Of a stretch of 64,000 bases of DNA, positions 53,291 to 63,860 are shown piece after piece. The stretch lies in the NCBI GenBank assembly GCA_005784505.1, contig VCAZ01000017.1, positions 1,284,151-1,348,150 on the forward strand, in the 5' to 3' direction. The notes under the pieces are model-generated. The model was not told where the DNA came from, made no database searches, and saw only the letters and a program-made list of their open reading frames with translations. A program made the position numbers and the translations under genes. The DNA is from Bagarius yarrelli (lineage: Eukaryota; Chordata; Actinopteri; Siluriformes; Sisoridae). The stretch's first letter is position 1. Every line of letters begins with the position of its first letter.

Positions 53291-53754
53291 TTCCACCAGG
53301 TTGTATGTATGTCTCTGTAATTATTTTTTTCTGTTTTTAAGTTTTTTTAAGGAAATGCGTTAAATAAGAAATACAAAAATTGTAATTAGTACTTGTAATA
53401 AAAATCTACTATCTACTTGAACAATAAACAATGTTATTCTCTTTTTTTTGGTTTTTGTAAAATTGCATTTTACATCATATATTGTTTAATTTTTTACATT
53501 TTTTTTTGCATTTTCATTTTGTGTCTATTTTCTTCCTTCTTTCTTATGCCCTCATAATTGATGTTAGTCTGCTGGAAGAATTCACAGAGGGAGAATTTTA
53601 TTGTCTGGTACAACAGACATTTCCTGTACAGATACAGACAATAAACTCTTGAATCTGGAATCCACTTTAGTACTTCATGATGCAATCATTTATAAACACT
53701 ATACTTCATGGACTCAAATATAAAAAACTATAAATAAGTTTAAACTTGAAGTCT
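53291..53754. other. Intergenic AT-rich DNA
   Basis: T-rich to 53520. TGGTACAACAGACATTTCCT to ACAGACAATAAACTCTTGAA (53605-53660) resembles the distal part of a SINE or LINE tail with AATAAA. No gene. Confidence 0.4.
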
Positions 53755-54185
53755 TTCGCGATTGTTATAATAGACATGCCAAAAATGGACGCACAAAAAA
53801 TGAATTCTCCAGAGTTTTACATCATTAATCCATTTTCACGCTAAATGGTAGCTAGCAGCAAAAAAAACAGTAACGACGGCGTCATGCAAAAACTCCTTTT
53901 CCCTTCATAACTCAATAAATTTCTCTTTCTGCTTTTCTGTCCTGCAGACTCATTTCAGCATTTTCCCGGGGTGGTTTGAAATCGTTGGGCTTATTGCATC
54001 ATCCGGTGTGGCATTCCTATTGGTTCTTGATTTGACGGTCGTCGTCTGAGATCTTCTAAAACTGCCAGAATTTGACTGAAAGAAAACACTGATTGCAACA
54101 GCTGGTAATCAGCTGTCGGTGAAGATGTCTAGCGATCAAAGACAAGTCATAGGATTATAGGAATCTTTTAGCATTTCAAAAAAAT
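53755..54185 (-). repeat. Unclassified dispersed repeat X, copy 3
   Basis: In reverse complement it matches copies 1 and 2: TCTTTGATCGCTAGACATC, TTCACCGACAGCTGATTACC, TTCTGGCAGTTTTAGAAGAT, AGAACCAATAGGAATGCCAC, GGATGATGCAATAAGCCC, GCTGCTAGCTACCATTTAGC and GGATTAATGATGTAAAAC. Different parts are best preserved in each copy. Confidence 0.74.
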
Positions 54186-54919
54186 TGTATCAGATGACCA
54201 AATCGTGGCCAAAATTTGCACAGTGTAAGTCTGGGATTTACTTTGAAGGATTTTATAATTAATTCTAAGTAGATTTATTGATGTATTTAGGCAAAAAACA
54301 ATACTGAAAATCGGTTTTCTTCCTTGTTTGATTTACGGTGCAGTATTTCTGGCTACATACGATAAGAATGCTAAGGTCTGTATTTATACCATCACGTTCA
54401 TAGGCAGCGTGTGGTAAAGGGACTATGGTTGTTTGTTGTTTGCACTCTTTGGATTGACTTGGTTGTATCTGCAATATTCTATAATAAATTCTCAAACTTT
54501 TACAACATAGAGGGTTAAATTTAAACAAGTTGTTTCTTAGGATAAACATTGTAACATGTTAGGTCCATTTTTGTCGATTGTGTTTGTTCTCTTTCTTTCT
54601 TTTTTTTTACTCATGATATCTCATTATATCTCACCACGTACCTGCATAAAAAACGCTGAAACTTTTTTTGTTGTGTCGGCAGGATCAACAAGTTTTCTGG
54701 CACATATCTGGGAAAACAATTTGTATCTGCTTTAAAACCAGTTATTCACCGTCTCTGTCCAATTTGTATTCAGTTTGATTCCTGTTGTGCCGTCTTAGCT
54801 TGTGCAATTTAAATCTCAGGAGTGTGAGAAATTGTGGTTGGCGTAATGTAAAATGTCATTACAAATTGTTATAAGCTGTAATAAGATAATTAGAGTGACT
54901 TGACCATGCCTTTAGGAGT
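54186..54919. other. Intergenic DNA, nothing recognised
   Basis: AT-rich; a 94-codon minus-strand ORF (54265-54549) has no domain. Confidence 0.45.
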
Positions 54920-55480
54920 TCACATTTACACCGTTCTTTATCTTTTATTGGTAGCTGGCAGAAATCCTGCACCGTAATCGTCTCCAAGGACGGACGCGTG
55001 AAACTGAATGGTGCCGCGGTGTCCTTAATTTGAGCATCGAAGCTGAATGAGAGCAGTAGTTTGAGCAGGAACATCAGGCCATCTGCAGGCCCACTGTGTG
55101 ATGGTGCAGCACTCCACACAGGCCTGCCTAGCACCACTGCGCCTTTCAATTCGTTTTATTCAGCTAATTAGCCCCTACTCATGAGACAGTTCAGCTGTAA
55201 TCAGCGAGCAGCACGCTCTGTCATCTCCTCCTAATCAGTTTAATACATCCACTGAGCTTCTCCCACAGAACCGCCTATGAGCTGGGCAATGCGACACTGG
55301 CTTCGTTAAAGAGAAACTGCCCCTCCTACGGTTATCATTTCATGGAAAAATGACAGACATCTTGCCGTACAGACAGCAGAAGTTTCTATGGCCGTTGTGC
55401 GCTATATTAAATGTGATAAATTGTGGCTCAAGGCCCATTTTCGAGAACCTGTCTTTGACATGTTTGTCTAGTCACAGCAG
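54920..55480. promoter_or_regulatory. Strong candidate conserved noncoding island
   Basis: Over 500 bp of balanced, non-repetitive DNA. TTATTCAGCTAATTAGCCCC, CAGCTGTAATCAGCGAGCAG, CTCCTAATCAGTTTAATACA and CCGCGGTGTCCTTAATTTGA give repeated homeodomain-type cores with an E-box. A 96-codon minus-strand ORF (54859-55149) has no domain. One of the best regulatory candidates by inspection. Confidence 0.4.
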
Positions 55481-55564
55481 AGGAAAGAAAGGAGTGTGAT
55501 TTTTCGATTAAAAGGGTTTAAAACAGAATGTGGGGGTGTGGAAGCGTGTGGATAAGTTGCATGT
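55481..55564. other. Short spacer
   Basis: Unique sequence between the island and the GT array. Confidence 0.4.

Positions 55565-55597
<33 letters not shown>
55565..55597 (+). repeat. (GT)n microsatellite
   Basis: About 16 GT units. Confidence 0.95.
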
Positions 55598-55599
<2 letters not shown>

Positions 55600-55629
55600 A
55601 AGGGGGCAGATAGTGTAAGAAGGGGCCAC

Positions 55630-55800
55630 AGCCACACCAGACACTTCCAGGTCTCTAACGAGGTCGCTAATTAACTCTCGCACTCCTCGCTTGCTTTCAT
55701 CAGCGTCGCACGATGCTTTTTTGACAGGAGAAAATTGCAGGGCAATTAAATCATCCACCGACAGATCCTTCAGCCACTGGAATTAACAGCTAAATGTTAC
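55630..55800. promoter_or_regulatory. Candidate conserved noncoding island
   Basis: AACGAGGTCGCTAATTAACT and GCAGGGCAATTAAATCATCC carry TAATTA/CAATTA cores in balanced sequence. The minus-strand ORF over it runs into the GT array and is not credible. Confidence 0.32.
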
Positions 55801-56085
55801 ATTTATCCTGCTGAATGTGATGGAGGAAAAACAAAACGGTACGACACAAATGCAGCCCAAGGAAAGCCGACCCTGTTCTCTGTGCTGTAACACTGACCCA
55901 AAAGTAGTAATTGTAATTAATGGAACCACTGAATTTTAGCTTAGCATATTATTTTTGGACTATATGACAGCCTAAAGAATTACATACTTCCTGTTCTCTA
56001 AAATCAGACTTTTATTTAAGACAAGGATGCATTTTTCCTGTCCTTTGTAATATTTGGGCTTTATTTTCTTAACCTTTTTCTCCAA
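55801..56085. other. Intergenic DNA
   Basis: Balanced to AT-rich, no gene or repeat recognised. Confidence 0.45.
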
Positions 56086-56480
56086 ATGACCCCCTCCGAT
56101 GCTCCTCACGGGCACCCAAGCGCAGAGAGCATTACGAGGTTTGTACGGCAGCCCTGGATCACACCATTATTCGTCATCTCTTCTCTCAAAAAAGCTTGCA
56201 AGAAAAGAAGAGAAAGTCGCCTAATTTCTGGGCCTATTCTTAATCGGTCACCCTTGGCCCGGTTGTTTGGGGGGGAAGGAGGACAGGAAGAAGGGAGACG
56301 CTAGGGATGTTGGAGGGAGGGATATCGTGCAATGGTGTGGAGGTGACAGGCTCTTTTTCGTCTTTTTCTCAGGGGTTGGGCGGGGGTGTGTGTCCGTCTT
56401 TGTCAGGGCGTCAGGAGCAGCGAGTGTGCGACCAGCGGGGTGTCTTTTGTGATCCAACTCCATTCGCACTCCACACACCG
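56086..56480. promoter_or_regulatory. Candidate conserved noncoding island, G-rich end
   Basis: Unique sequence with GGCCTATTCTTAATCGGTCA, then a strongly G-rich plus strand from 56260 (GGTTGTTTGGGGGGGAAGGA). Four overlapping ORFs on both strands have no domains and reflect low stop density. Confidence 0.28.
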
Positions 56481-56539
56481 CTGCCCCTCAATGCTCGGAT
56501 TAGAGAATGCTTTCCAGTCTTAATCTCTGATTCAGGTCT

Positions 56540-56620
56540 CAAACACACACACATACACACACACACACACAGAACCTCTCTATCCGGGCCTAACAAACCC
56601 ACACAAACACACACACATTT
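56540..56620 (+). repeat. (CA)n-rich microsatellite
   Basis: CA runs at 56541-56570 and 56600-56617. Confidence 0.92.
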
Positions 56621-57225
56621 GCACTCATTGTGCAGTAGACACTTATTGTGCAGCAGACAGCGAGAAGAGGGAGACGAATGAATAGTGAGCAGGAGTGAGC
56701 GGTGATGTAAATGCGGGCTTTACGCTCGCGCTACTATGTTGGAACGGTATCTATAACACTCATTAGAGTCACTAAGCAGAAGCTAGTATCCAGACAGGAA
56801 TTTGAAGAACACTTTTCTCGCTGGGTTTTTTTCTACAGTAATGAGCAAAAAAAGGTCAGATTTTCATTTAAGTAAAAAATGAAGGTGTTGCTTTACAGTC
56901 TCCCAAGCGAACAGCGGCATTAAATAAGTGGTGTCATTTGCCATTGACATTATTCACTGCCCCAAGGCCACCTTAGAAAGATGGGCTGAGTTAATGGATG
57001 ATCTTGAAGAAAGTGTCAAATTGCCTAAATACACTTTTCTTACTTCTCGGTGTTTCACACTGTCCTTTTAATACCTTATACACATGCAACAAACACAAGT
57101 TTGAATTGCAATATTGCTAACATGGATGCCCTCAGGTGCCTCAGATAAATGTTTTTGACCTGCTCTTGACTGCGGTAAACAGTGATAAAGAAATACGACA
57201 TAATCAACCAAAAGTAACACAAATA
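56621..57225. other. Intergenic DNA, nothing recognised
   Basis: Mixed composition, no ORF or repeat family. Confidence 0.45.
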
Positions 57226-57437
57226 ACATTTACATTTTGAGCATTTTCCGGCTTCTCCTCATCCAGAGCGATATACAATTATTATTAACTGAGCAGGGGA
57301 AGTGGTAGCTAAACAGTTAATGTTTTGGACTGGTGATTAAAAGATTGTGGGTTACTCTTGCTCAAGGGCTCAGTGGTAGCAGCTTGGTGGGGAAGGGAAT
57401 TAAACCCATGACCCTCTATTCAGCTGCCACTTCCCAG
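57226..57437 (-). mobile_element. Rearranged family-S SINE with an inverted internal head
   Basis: The outer parts are minus-strand SINE: tail at 57226-57296 (ACATTTACATTTTGAGCATT, CCAGAGCGATATACAATT) and body to head at 57354-57437 (TTGCTCAAGGGCTCAGTGG, GAATTAAACCCATGACCC, CTGCCACTTCCC). Between them, 57296-57353 is a plus-strand SINE head (GGGGAAGTGGTAGCTAAACA to AAAAGATTGTGGGTT). The central piece is thus inverted relative to the rest, indicating template switching, a twin-primed insertion or an inversion. Confidence 0.78.
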
Positions 57438-58654
57438 CCCAGTTAGAATAGCTAGAATTCCTATGTGCTACATACACTATACCAAAATGGACAAGCATTC
57501 AAGCTAGTATTACCATGGCTAGCTGTGTTTTATATACAAACAACATAAATGCATAAATTTAATGTTCACTGTCATAAAGCAGTTTAGTGCCAAAATCAGG
57601 ATCTACATTTGAAACTGATTTAACATTTATTTTAATAGTGGTATGGAAGTCCCTGAGACATCATGAGGCAAAAAAAAAAAGAAACCTTAACCTTGACTTT
57701 AAGTCTTAACATAAAGTCAATTGTTCATTGATGAAGAAATTTTCATGAAATTAGCATCATTAGCCATTGTCTAAATGCTACCATCTATCGCAATCCCATG
57801 TATCTCGAGGCTATTCATGTAGAAACATCCTTAGCAGCAGCAAAAGGCCTCCAAGTGTTGAGAACCTTAAGTAGGGTATGAGGATTGATCAGGCAGGTGC
57901 AGAGAGCAGAAGGGGTCAGGATCAGTGATATCTCCAGAGTAGCATGTGTGGATCGAAAAAGTGGGGGAGGGAGAGCGATCAATACATTTTTTTGGCATAG
58001 AGATTATCATAGTTATTCTTTTTCCTAAACATCGCAAAGTGTTTTATTAAGGGTTTATTTTGTGTTGCTAATTGCAACAGCACCACCACTGGCCAAAGGA
58101 AAAAATACACAAATGGGGCTGATTTCTTTTCAGATTCATGCAGTCTATTAGTAATGTAGTGTTCAGTCTATTAGTAAAGCTGTGTATACATATATAATGG
58201 AAACGATTATTTAGTAAAAATGATCGTCAAAAGATTTTATTGTCGAATAGTAAGTTGATCTCATTTGACCAACTGTAAGAGCCTGCAATAGCATGGTTCA
58301 ACCAGTGTGGCGCTGTAGCGCAAGACTAATTCAGTGCTTGATAAAAGAAAACACAGCATTTATAAGAGTGTAAACAAAGGCAAAGAGTTAGCTAAGGTTA
58401 CATTTATTTAGTGAGTGCAATAAGCATTAGAAACTGTGTTCGAGACCAGACAGTGCTCTGATGCTCTGAGTACTCTGCATGCGTGCAGGGTGATTAGTGA
58501 TTGGCGTTCAGGTGCTCTTAGAATTCTGGTGACTGTGTTTGTTGCGTGGTAGTGCGCTTGGGTGAGATGGGATGGGTGTTACTGTGACAGTTGTAACATT
58601 CTATTATTTTCCAATAAAACTCCAGCAAATCTGAGTGTTCTGTAAAGAGCCTTG
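57438..58654. other. Intergenic DNA, nothing recognised
   Basis: No domain-bearing ORF. A balanced patch at 58440-58570 (CTCTGCATGCGTGCAGGGTG, palindromic CTGCATGCGTGCAG-like) may be old repeat. AATAAA-like sequence at 58612 is probably incidental. Confidence 0.4.
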
Positions 58655-58860
58655 ACTCAACTCCACTTAACACCTTTGGGATAACCTGGAACACCGACTG
58701 CACCACAGACCACGTAACCTGAAAATAAGTATTGAATTTTACTTGTACTGTTGTTATTCACTAAGTGATCAAATTCCCACAATACACAATCTAAGGATAT
58801 TATAAGAGAAATAAATGAGGATAGATACATTTGGAATAGAATGAGCAAAAATCACATATG
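58655..58860 (+). mobile_element. Tc1-like fragment (second Tc1 family), copy 4
   Basis: AACACCTTTGGGATAACCTG, GAACACCGACTGCACCACAG and ACCTGAAAATAAGTATTG match the 44190-44270 region of the Tc1 element at 43970-45072. No termini remain. The 62- and 63-codon minus-strand ORFs are antisense shadows. Confidence 0.65.
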
Positions 58861-58934
58861 GGTATTAAGGGCAGATGTATCAATTTGTTGTACATACTTG
58901 TTTATATAGTGTGTATTAAGATGATACCTGTAGC

Positions 58935-59644
58935 CAGTGGTGGGTCATCAGGGCCAGCAAGGCCTAGGTCAGAGGTTTTATAAAATTGTATTAATTTATT
59001 CTCTTCATTTCGTAGTGTTTCTCTTCTTCTTCTCTTCTTCTTATCCAATCTGATTTCAGCCTCTTTGTGCTGCCATGTTATTATAATTAATCCGATTTCA
59101 AATTTGCCTTTCAGGGCTAGCTAGCTGACCCACAATAACATCAGCATTTTTCTGTCCTCTGATCGGCCAATCAGAGCAAAACTTTTACAACCACGTTCGA
59201 CTAGCAAAACATGTCTGTAGCGATCTGCACACATTAATACAGATGAGTTAAAATTTTTACGCCCATAATTGCTGACGAAGGAGGAGAAATTGACTTGGTT
59301 TCAAACTTACATAAAAATTACTTCTCAAGGCAGACTTTTCCAGAAAAGTTAGACATTGTGAGGAGCGGTTGGCTAACCCCGAAGATAACTAGCTTTTCTC
59401 AGCCCAGGAAAGAGTTTGTTCGCCACTTCCAGACCAGTGCCTACGAGCGGTACCACTGGCCTTTGAATATATGATGTATTTTATTACAATTTTTATGTTT
59501 TTGTCCTGGTATTAAATAAATATTGATTCTGAACACAGATGCCGTGTAATATTGCATTTTTGTATAATTTTGATGGTTTTTATAATTGCAATTTGATAGT
59601 GGTCATATTAAAGGCCCAGGTACCAAATGCACCGTCTGCCACCG
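58935..59644 (+). mobile_element. Nonautonomous hAT element with ZMYM1-like exon (copy 4)
   Basis: Begins CAGTGGTGGGTCATCAGGGC and ends AATGCACCGTCTGCCACCG, with CCTGTAGC (58927-58934) and CCTGTACC (59645-59652) outside: an 8-bp target duplication with one mismatch. It carries the best preserved exon (about 59269-59475): an open frame lacking its ATG (ATT in place of ATG) with ADEGGEIDLVSNL, FSRQTFPEKLDIVR and EFVRHFQTSAYERYHW, then a stop. These are landmarks I recall from fish zinc-finger MYM-type 1-like hAT transposases. Everything downstream of this exon in the full gene is missing. Confidence 0.87.
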
Positions 59645-59652
59645 CCTGTACC

Positions 59653-60329
59653 AAATATTCAAAGGGAACATAAAGGATGTGAAAGAAATCAGCTGCAAAT
59701 TTGCCTAAGTTTGTGTGTAACAGTTTGCACATCGTTCTTTTTTCTCCTTGTAATTCATTGTCTTCATGTCAATGTTTTGACAATTCAGGGACACCGTACA
59801 AGCAAAAGCTAAAATCTTTGCTAGCAAACCACTGCGGTATCCTATTGTATGATACTGATGCTGTGGTGTGTGTGCCTATGCTTATGTCCTATAGATATAC
59901 TGCCAGTCTCTGGTCAGAATCAGTTGATTTATGGAAATTGGTGGTCTTTCGTTTTAATATGTGGCTCCAAGACCAAACAAATAAAATTGGAATATCTTAG
60001 GGATTTTTAGGATAACGGATATAACAAAACGCATACGAACTTTAGCACGCAATAACCTTAAATCTTTTCCTTTGAAGTAAGGATGTTAGTCGAAGCCATA
60101 TGATGACATGAAGAGAAAAACTAGCCAGCCAAGTGGAAGAAAGCTAGCCTGACCCTGCAGCTGCACCCAGTTATCCCAGTTACACATCAAAAAGGACTTA
60201 CAGGTCAAAGCAAATAAAAGACGATCTTATCCTCACACAAACCCACACACACACACAAACACAACAGTTCAAACTATCCCAACACCGATGCTTAACCCTC
60301 CCCAGGAACAGCGTCCCAGTGCTTTAACA
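59653..60329. other. Intergenic DNA, nothing recognised
   Basis: Mixed composition; the 99-codon ORF (59701-60000) has no domain. Short CA run at 60244-60260. Confidence 0.45.
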
Positions 60330-60700
60330 ACAGCGTTAACCTTTACGGTGACAATTATTCATCGTTTTCTCTCTTTTCTCTCCAGCCCACAGCTACGCAA
60401 CATTCTATATCAACCCGCTCTAATGTTTTGGTTATATAATAAATAGCCACGCAATCTCAAATGATTATTTCTTGACAAATGGAATCCATTATCAACTGAG
60501 GCATGAATATTTGTCCAGCCTATAAATGGCGAGGCACACTTTCTCCTCACAGAAAATAAAATTGTTCAAATTGTGTTTGCAAGAGGGTTCACATACTGGA
60601 GCTGGCCCATAATGCAATATTCCCATTTTTCCCCCCATTTTTTTTTCTCTTGCCATTCCAATTTATTGAAGTAACAGAGCAGAAAATGCAATGACAGCTG
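60330..60700. promoter_or_regulatory. Strong candidate conserved noncoding island
   Basis: GACAATTATTCATCGTTTTC, CAAATGATTATTTCTTGACA, AATGGAATCCATTATCAACT, ATGAATATTTGTCCAGCC (octamer-like ATGAATATTTG), CCTATAAATGGCGAGG and GCCCATAATGCAATATTCCC form an unusually dense series of transcription-factor-like cores in unique sequence. No ORF. One of the best regulatory candidates by inspection. Confidence 0.42.
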
Positions 60701-60762
60701 TAGCACTTTATTGCGAATTAGTACATACATTCAGCAGGAAGAGACAGAGTGAGTGAGAGAGA

Positions 60763-60763
60763 T

Positions 60764-60800
<37 letters not shown>
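60763..60800 (+). repeat. (GA)n microsatellite
   Basis: GATA/GA-mixed lead-in from 60745, then about 17 uninterrupted GA units. Confidence 0.95.
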
Positions 60801-60804
<4 letters not shown>

Positions 60805-61557
60805 AAAGGAAAAAACCCATTGTGTTCATTGTGTTTCTGTAATTGCCATGGGCTCTAAAAATGGTCCAGCAGTAGCATTGAAACAATTATAAACTGAGAA
60901 GCACAGGTGACAGGATATACTTCTGATCTCAGGTCACATACTTACGCCATCAATTCAACCCTTGTTTTTTTTATCTATAAAAAGGATCAATAAAATGAAC
61001 GCCATTACGTTGTTATGGATATAATACCTAAAATAACATCCTAAGAGAGAATCGTCACCTGGAATGTGGGATTTTTCTCTTTTCTGGCATTAAGGTGGTA
61101 AAATAAGCGCATCATCAGTGTCACAACAACTGTCTGTCTTTAACAGATAAGGTAGGTGCGTTGATACAAGTTGGAGCTAAACTCCGCAGGACACCGGCCC
61201 TCCAGGACCGAGTTTGGACACCCCTGACTTAACCAATGAGCTACCCCCCCTTTTTTTGTACCTCCCTCCGATTTCTATTTCTGTCTAACAGCAGAAAGAA
61301 GCATTGAAGATAATTGTTCAGTTGTAGGTATATGTCTGGCTTTTCCTATTTGACTTTCAGCAAATAATAATTAAGGTTTATTTGATTTGTCTAATTCATT
61401 CTGCTCTATTCTAGCATAAACTTTTCTGACCCGTAGAACAGGAATGGAATCTGGATAGCTTAATTGGCATGTAATTATGTAACACTAAATAATAAGGCAA
61501 CAATTAAAAAAAAAAAAATACAATGAAAATTGATATTGATATTACAGTACATATAAT
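60801..61557. other. Intergenic DNA with small repeat debris
   Basis: 61190-61245 includes ACCGGCCCTCCAGGACCGAG and TTTGGACACCCCTG followed by a tRNA-like AACCAATGAGCTACC piece, recognisable as fish dispersed-repeat debris. Otherwise nothing. Confidence 0.4.
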
Positions 61558-61612
61558 GTAAGATTACAGCATTTTAGCAGATGCTCTCGTCCAGATTGAT
61601 GTACAAACGTGC
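61558..61612 (-). mobile_element. Family-S SINE tail fragment
   Basis: TTACAGCATTTTAGCAGATG and CTCTCGTCCAGATTGATGTA are the reverse of the GTAAGTCGC...GCGTCTGCC tail. Only about 50 bp remain. Confidence 0.6.
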
Positions 61613-61689
61613 TATGAGTCGCATCAATGAACAGCTCAATACTGGTACATTAGATCACAAATCAAAGTGTAAAATCAAACAACCTACAT

Positions 61690-62695
61690 AAACTGGTGAA
61701 ACATTTTGTTGATAATCATCCTTTAATCTGGTAATCCTGGATCAACATTTTAATCAACCAACCATAACCATCTGATGTCATCAGTGTGTGCCGCCTTGAT
61801 CCATTTTGAAATCTTTTTATTTAAGTAAACCAAAATTTAATAGTATAAATGTATTTATTAAATAATTAATTCAGCTTCTATACCTGCTTATTCCCTAATT
61901 CGGGGTCACGGGGATCTGCTGGAGTCTATCCCAGCCGTCTCTGAAAGGGCGACAGGCGGGGGGGGTGCACGCTGGACAGGTCTTCAGTCCATCACAGGGC
62001 CACACACACACACACACGCACGCACACTTACTTTTATGGGCAAATTAGAATCACTAATTAATCTAACATACATGTTTTTGGACTGTGGGAGGAAACCGGA
62101 GTACCCGGAGTAAACTCACACAAGCACGGGGAGAACATGCAAACTCCGCACAGAAAGACCCCTGCCAGGGATACGAACCTGTGAGGCAACAGTGCTAAAC
62201 ACTAAGCCAAAGTGCTGTCCTTATGGTAAAAATGATGGCTTGTAATGGTTAACTTGTGAATTAATTAAATAAACATAAAGCCTGTTTTATAGTAAGAATG
62301 TTGCTTTATTGCAGTTCTACAGATTTGCATTTTATATGTAATTCTTTATAAGTGATTGTTTATGATTCACTGTTTAAATTTATTAATGTTTATTTTAGAT
62401 CATTATAATCAATGCTGTTTGTTAGATTATCGTAAATTATTTCAATATCGTTTGTCTAATTTTATGTTGGGATCCAATGTTAATCCAGGAATCGTCATCG
62501 TCAGTAAATTGTTTCAGCTCATTTATTTGCTCGTTTAAAGTTTTCCAGTTTATGGGGGAACAAAAAAAGGGAAATATTCAAAAATGGGTTAAGGCATATT
62601 CGGTCGACACACATTTTTGACATCAGATAGTTACACAATGGATGTTAATCCAGGATCACATCCCACTTGGCAAAATCAGGTCCACCAGTGTATTG
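61690..62695 (+). repeat. Unclassified dispersed repeat Z, copy 2
   Basis: Matches 32320-33110: CATAACCATCTGATGTCATC, AATGTATTTATTAAAT, CTGTTTTATAGTAAGA, CGTTTGTCTAATTTTATGTT, GTCAGTAAATTGTTTCAG, CGGTCGACACACATTTTTGA and ACTTGGCAAAATCAGGTCC. AATCCTGGATCAACATTTTA near the left end and GTTAATCCAGGATCACATCC near the right end are roughly reverse complements. Interrupted by a V-SINE at 61872-62220. Confidence 0.75.
61872..62220 (-). mobile_element. V-SINE nested in repeat Z copy 2
   Basis: Reverse orientation: CAGCTTCTATACCTGCTTAT, CGGGGTCACGGGGATCTGC, CCATCACAGGGCCACACAC with a (CA)n, GGAGGAAACCGGAGTACCC, GGGAGAACATGCAAACTCCG and a head ending AGTGCTGTCC. It is full length, and repeat Z sequence resumes on both sides. 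Confidence 0.88.
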
Positions 62696-63639
62696 TATGC
62701 TACAAATCAGACAGAGATCCCTTCGTTTTTCTGCATGTATAATATGCCTGACCTTTTACAGCAGTAATAAAATTCATCACTTTTGGGATGTACAGTTGTA
62801 GCTTTCTATTTTCTTTAGACAAACTGAATTGAGTAACCGCCATTATACGAGAATTTTAAAGCAATTTCTTTTCCTTCACGTATTAAAAGGATGTTAACAT
62901 TAGCGTTGTGGCACGCACAGCACACATACTTGCAGTGTATAATATAGAAAACGTACACTCTGACTTCCTTAAAGCACCACTGACAGCAATACTGATATTG
63001 TCATCATTATCACCATCCCACAAATTTTCTCTTTTCCGATTGGTTGCACATAAGACAATCTTTAGATCAAGCAGTTTTGTCTGTCACGCTGCCTCTCCAA
63101 CTCCGCAATCATTCATGGTTGTTATTATTGTGTCATGTCGCATGAATTGATAACATGACACGGCTTGTCCACAGAAATGTTTCCCTCTACTCCGGTAAAG
63201 TAATCAAGAGGTCAACAAAGTCACAGCAGAAAGATGAAGCGCATAGGGAAAAACGTCAGTTCGGCTGTTTGAGATGTGTCCTACTTCATGATAGTCCCCC
63301 CCAAAAAAATCCAGACACATCAGATAATAATTAACACCTCTAATCCTGTCACTCATCTGGATCACATCTCACTGCTGGCTGTGAGGAAAATCAGGCTTTC
63401 AGAAACATTGAGCCTGTGCTGGAACATGTGTAGACTATATGTGTTAACAGACATGTTCAATTAAACCCTTTTAAAACCAATAAGATATAAAGGATTGGTT
63501 TATAAAGAGCCGGAGGTTTTTTTCTTTTTATACATGGGTCAGTTTTGTAACAAAGTGTTTTACTTTTATTATTATTATCAAAACATGTTTTAGACAGTAT
63601 CTCTGGGTGCATGTTATAAATTGTCATGGAGCTTAAAGC
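62696..63639. other. Intergenic DNA, nothing firmly recognised
   Basis: Mixed composition with no domain-bearing ORF; 62870-63200 and 63170-63430 are moderately balanced and could hold noncoding islands. No repeats recognised. Confidence 0.4.
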
Positions 63640-63860
63640 GGGACAGCGAGACGCTTGCTAGCTGTGACCGACTTTAATCAGCTAATTACAATGATATATG
63701 TAGTCTGCTATTCCACGCCTAATAAAGTACAGTATACTTAACATGTGTAAAGTGCTCCCCATGTGCCACCTCTGTCTTCATGATTAATGTCAATTTAATT
63801 AGACCCAGTGCTAATTAAGCGGTAAATAATGACTAGGTGTGTGTTTGTGTAAAGAAAATG
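63640..63860. promoter_or_regulatory. Strong candidate conserved noncoding island
   Basis: CGACTTTAATCAGCTAATTA, GATTAATGTCAATTTAATTA and CAGTGCTAATTAAGCGGTAA place at least four TAATTA/TAATC cores within 170 bp, with TGCTATTCCACGCCTAATAA between. Unique sequence, no ORF. Truncation by the window edge is unlikely because AT-rich DNA follows. Confidence 0.42.

Noticed and set aside
61872..62220. Host exon suggested by balanced composition
   Set aside because: Fully explained by a reverse-oriented V-SINE.
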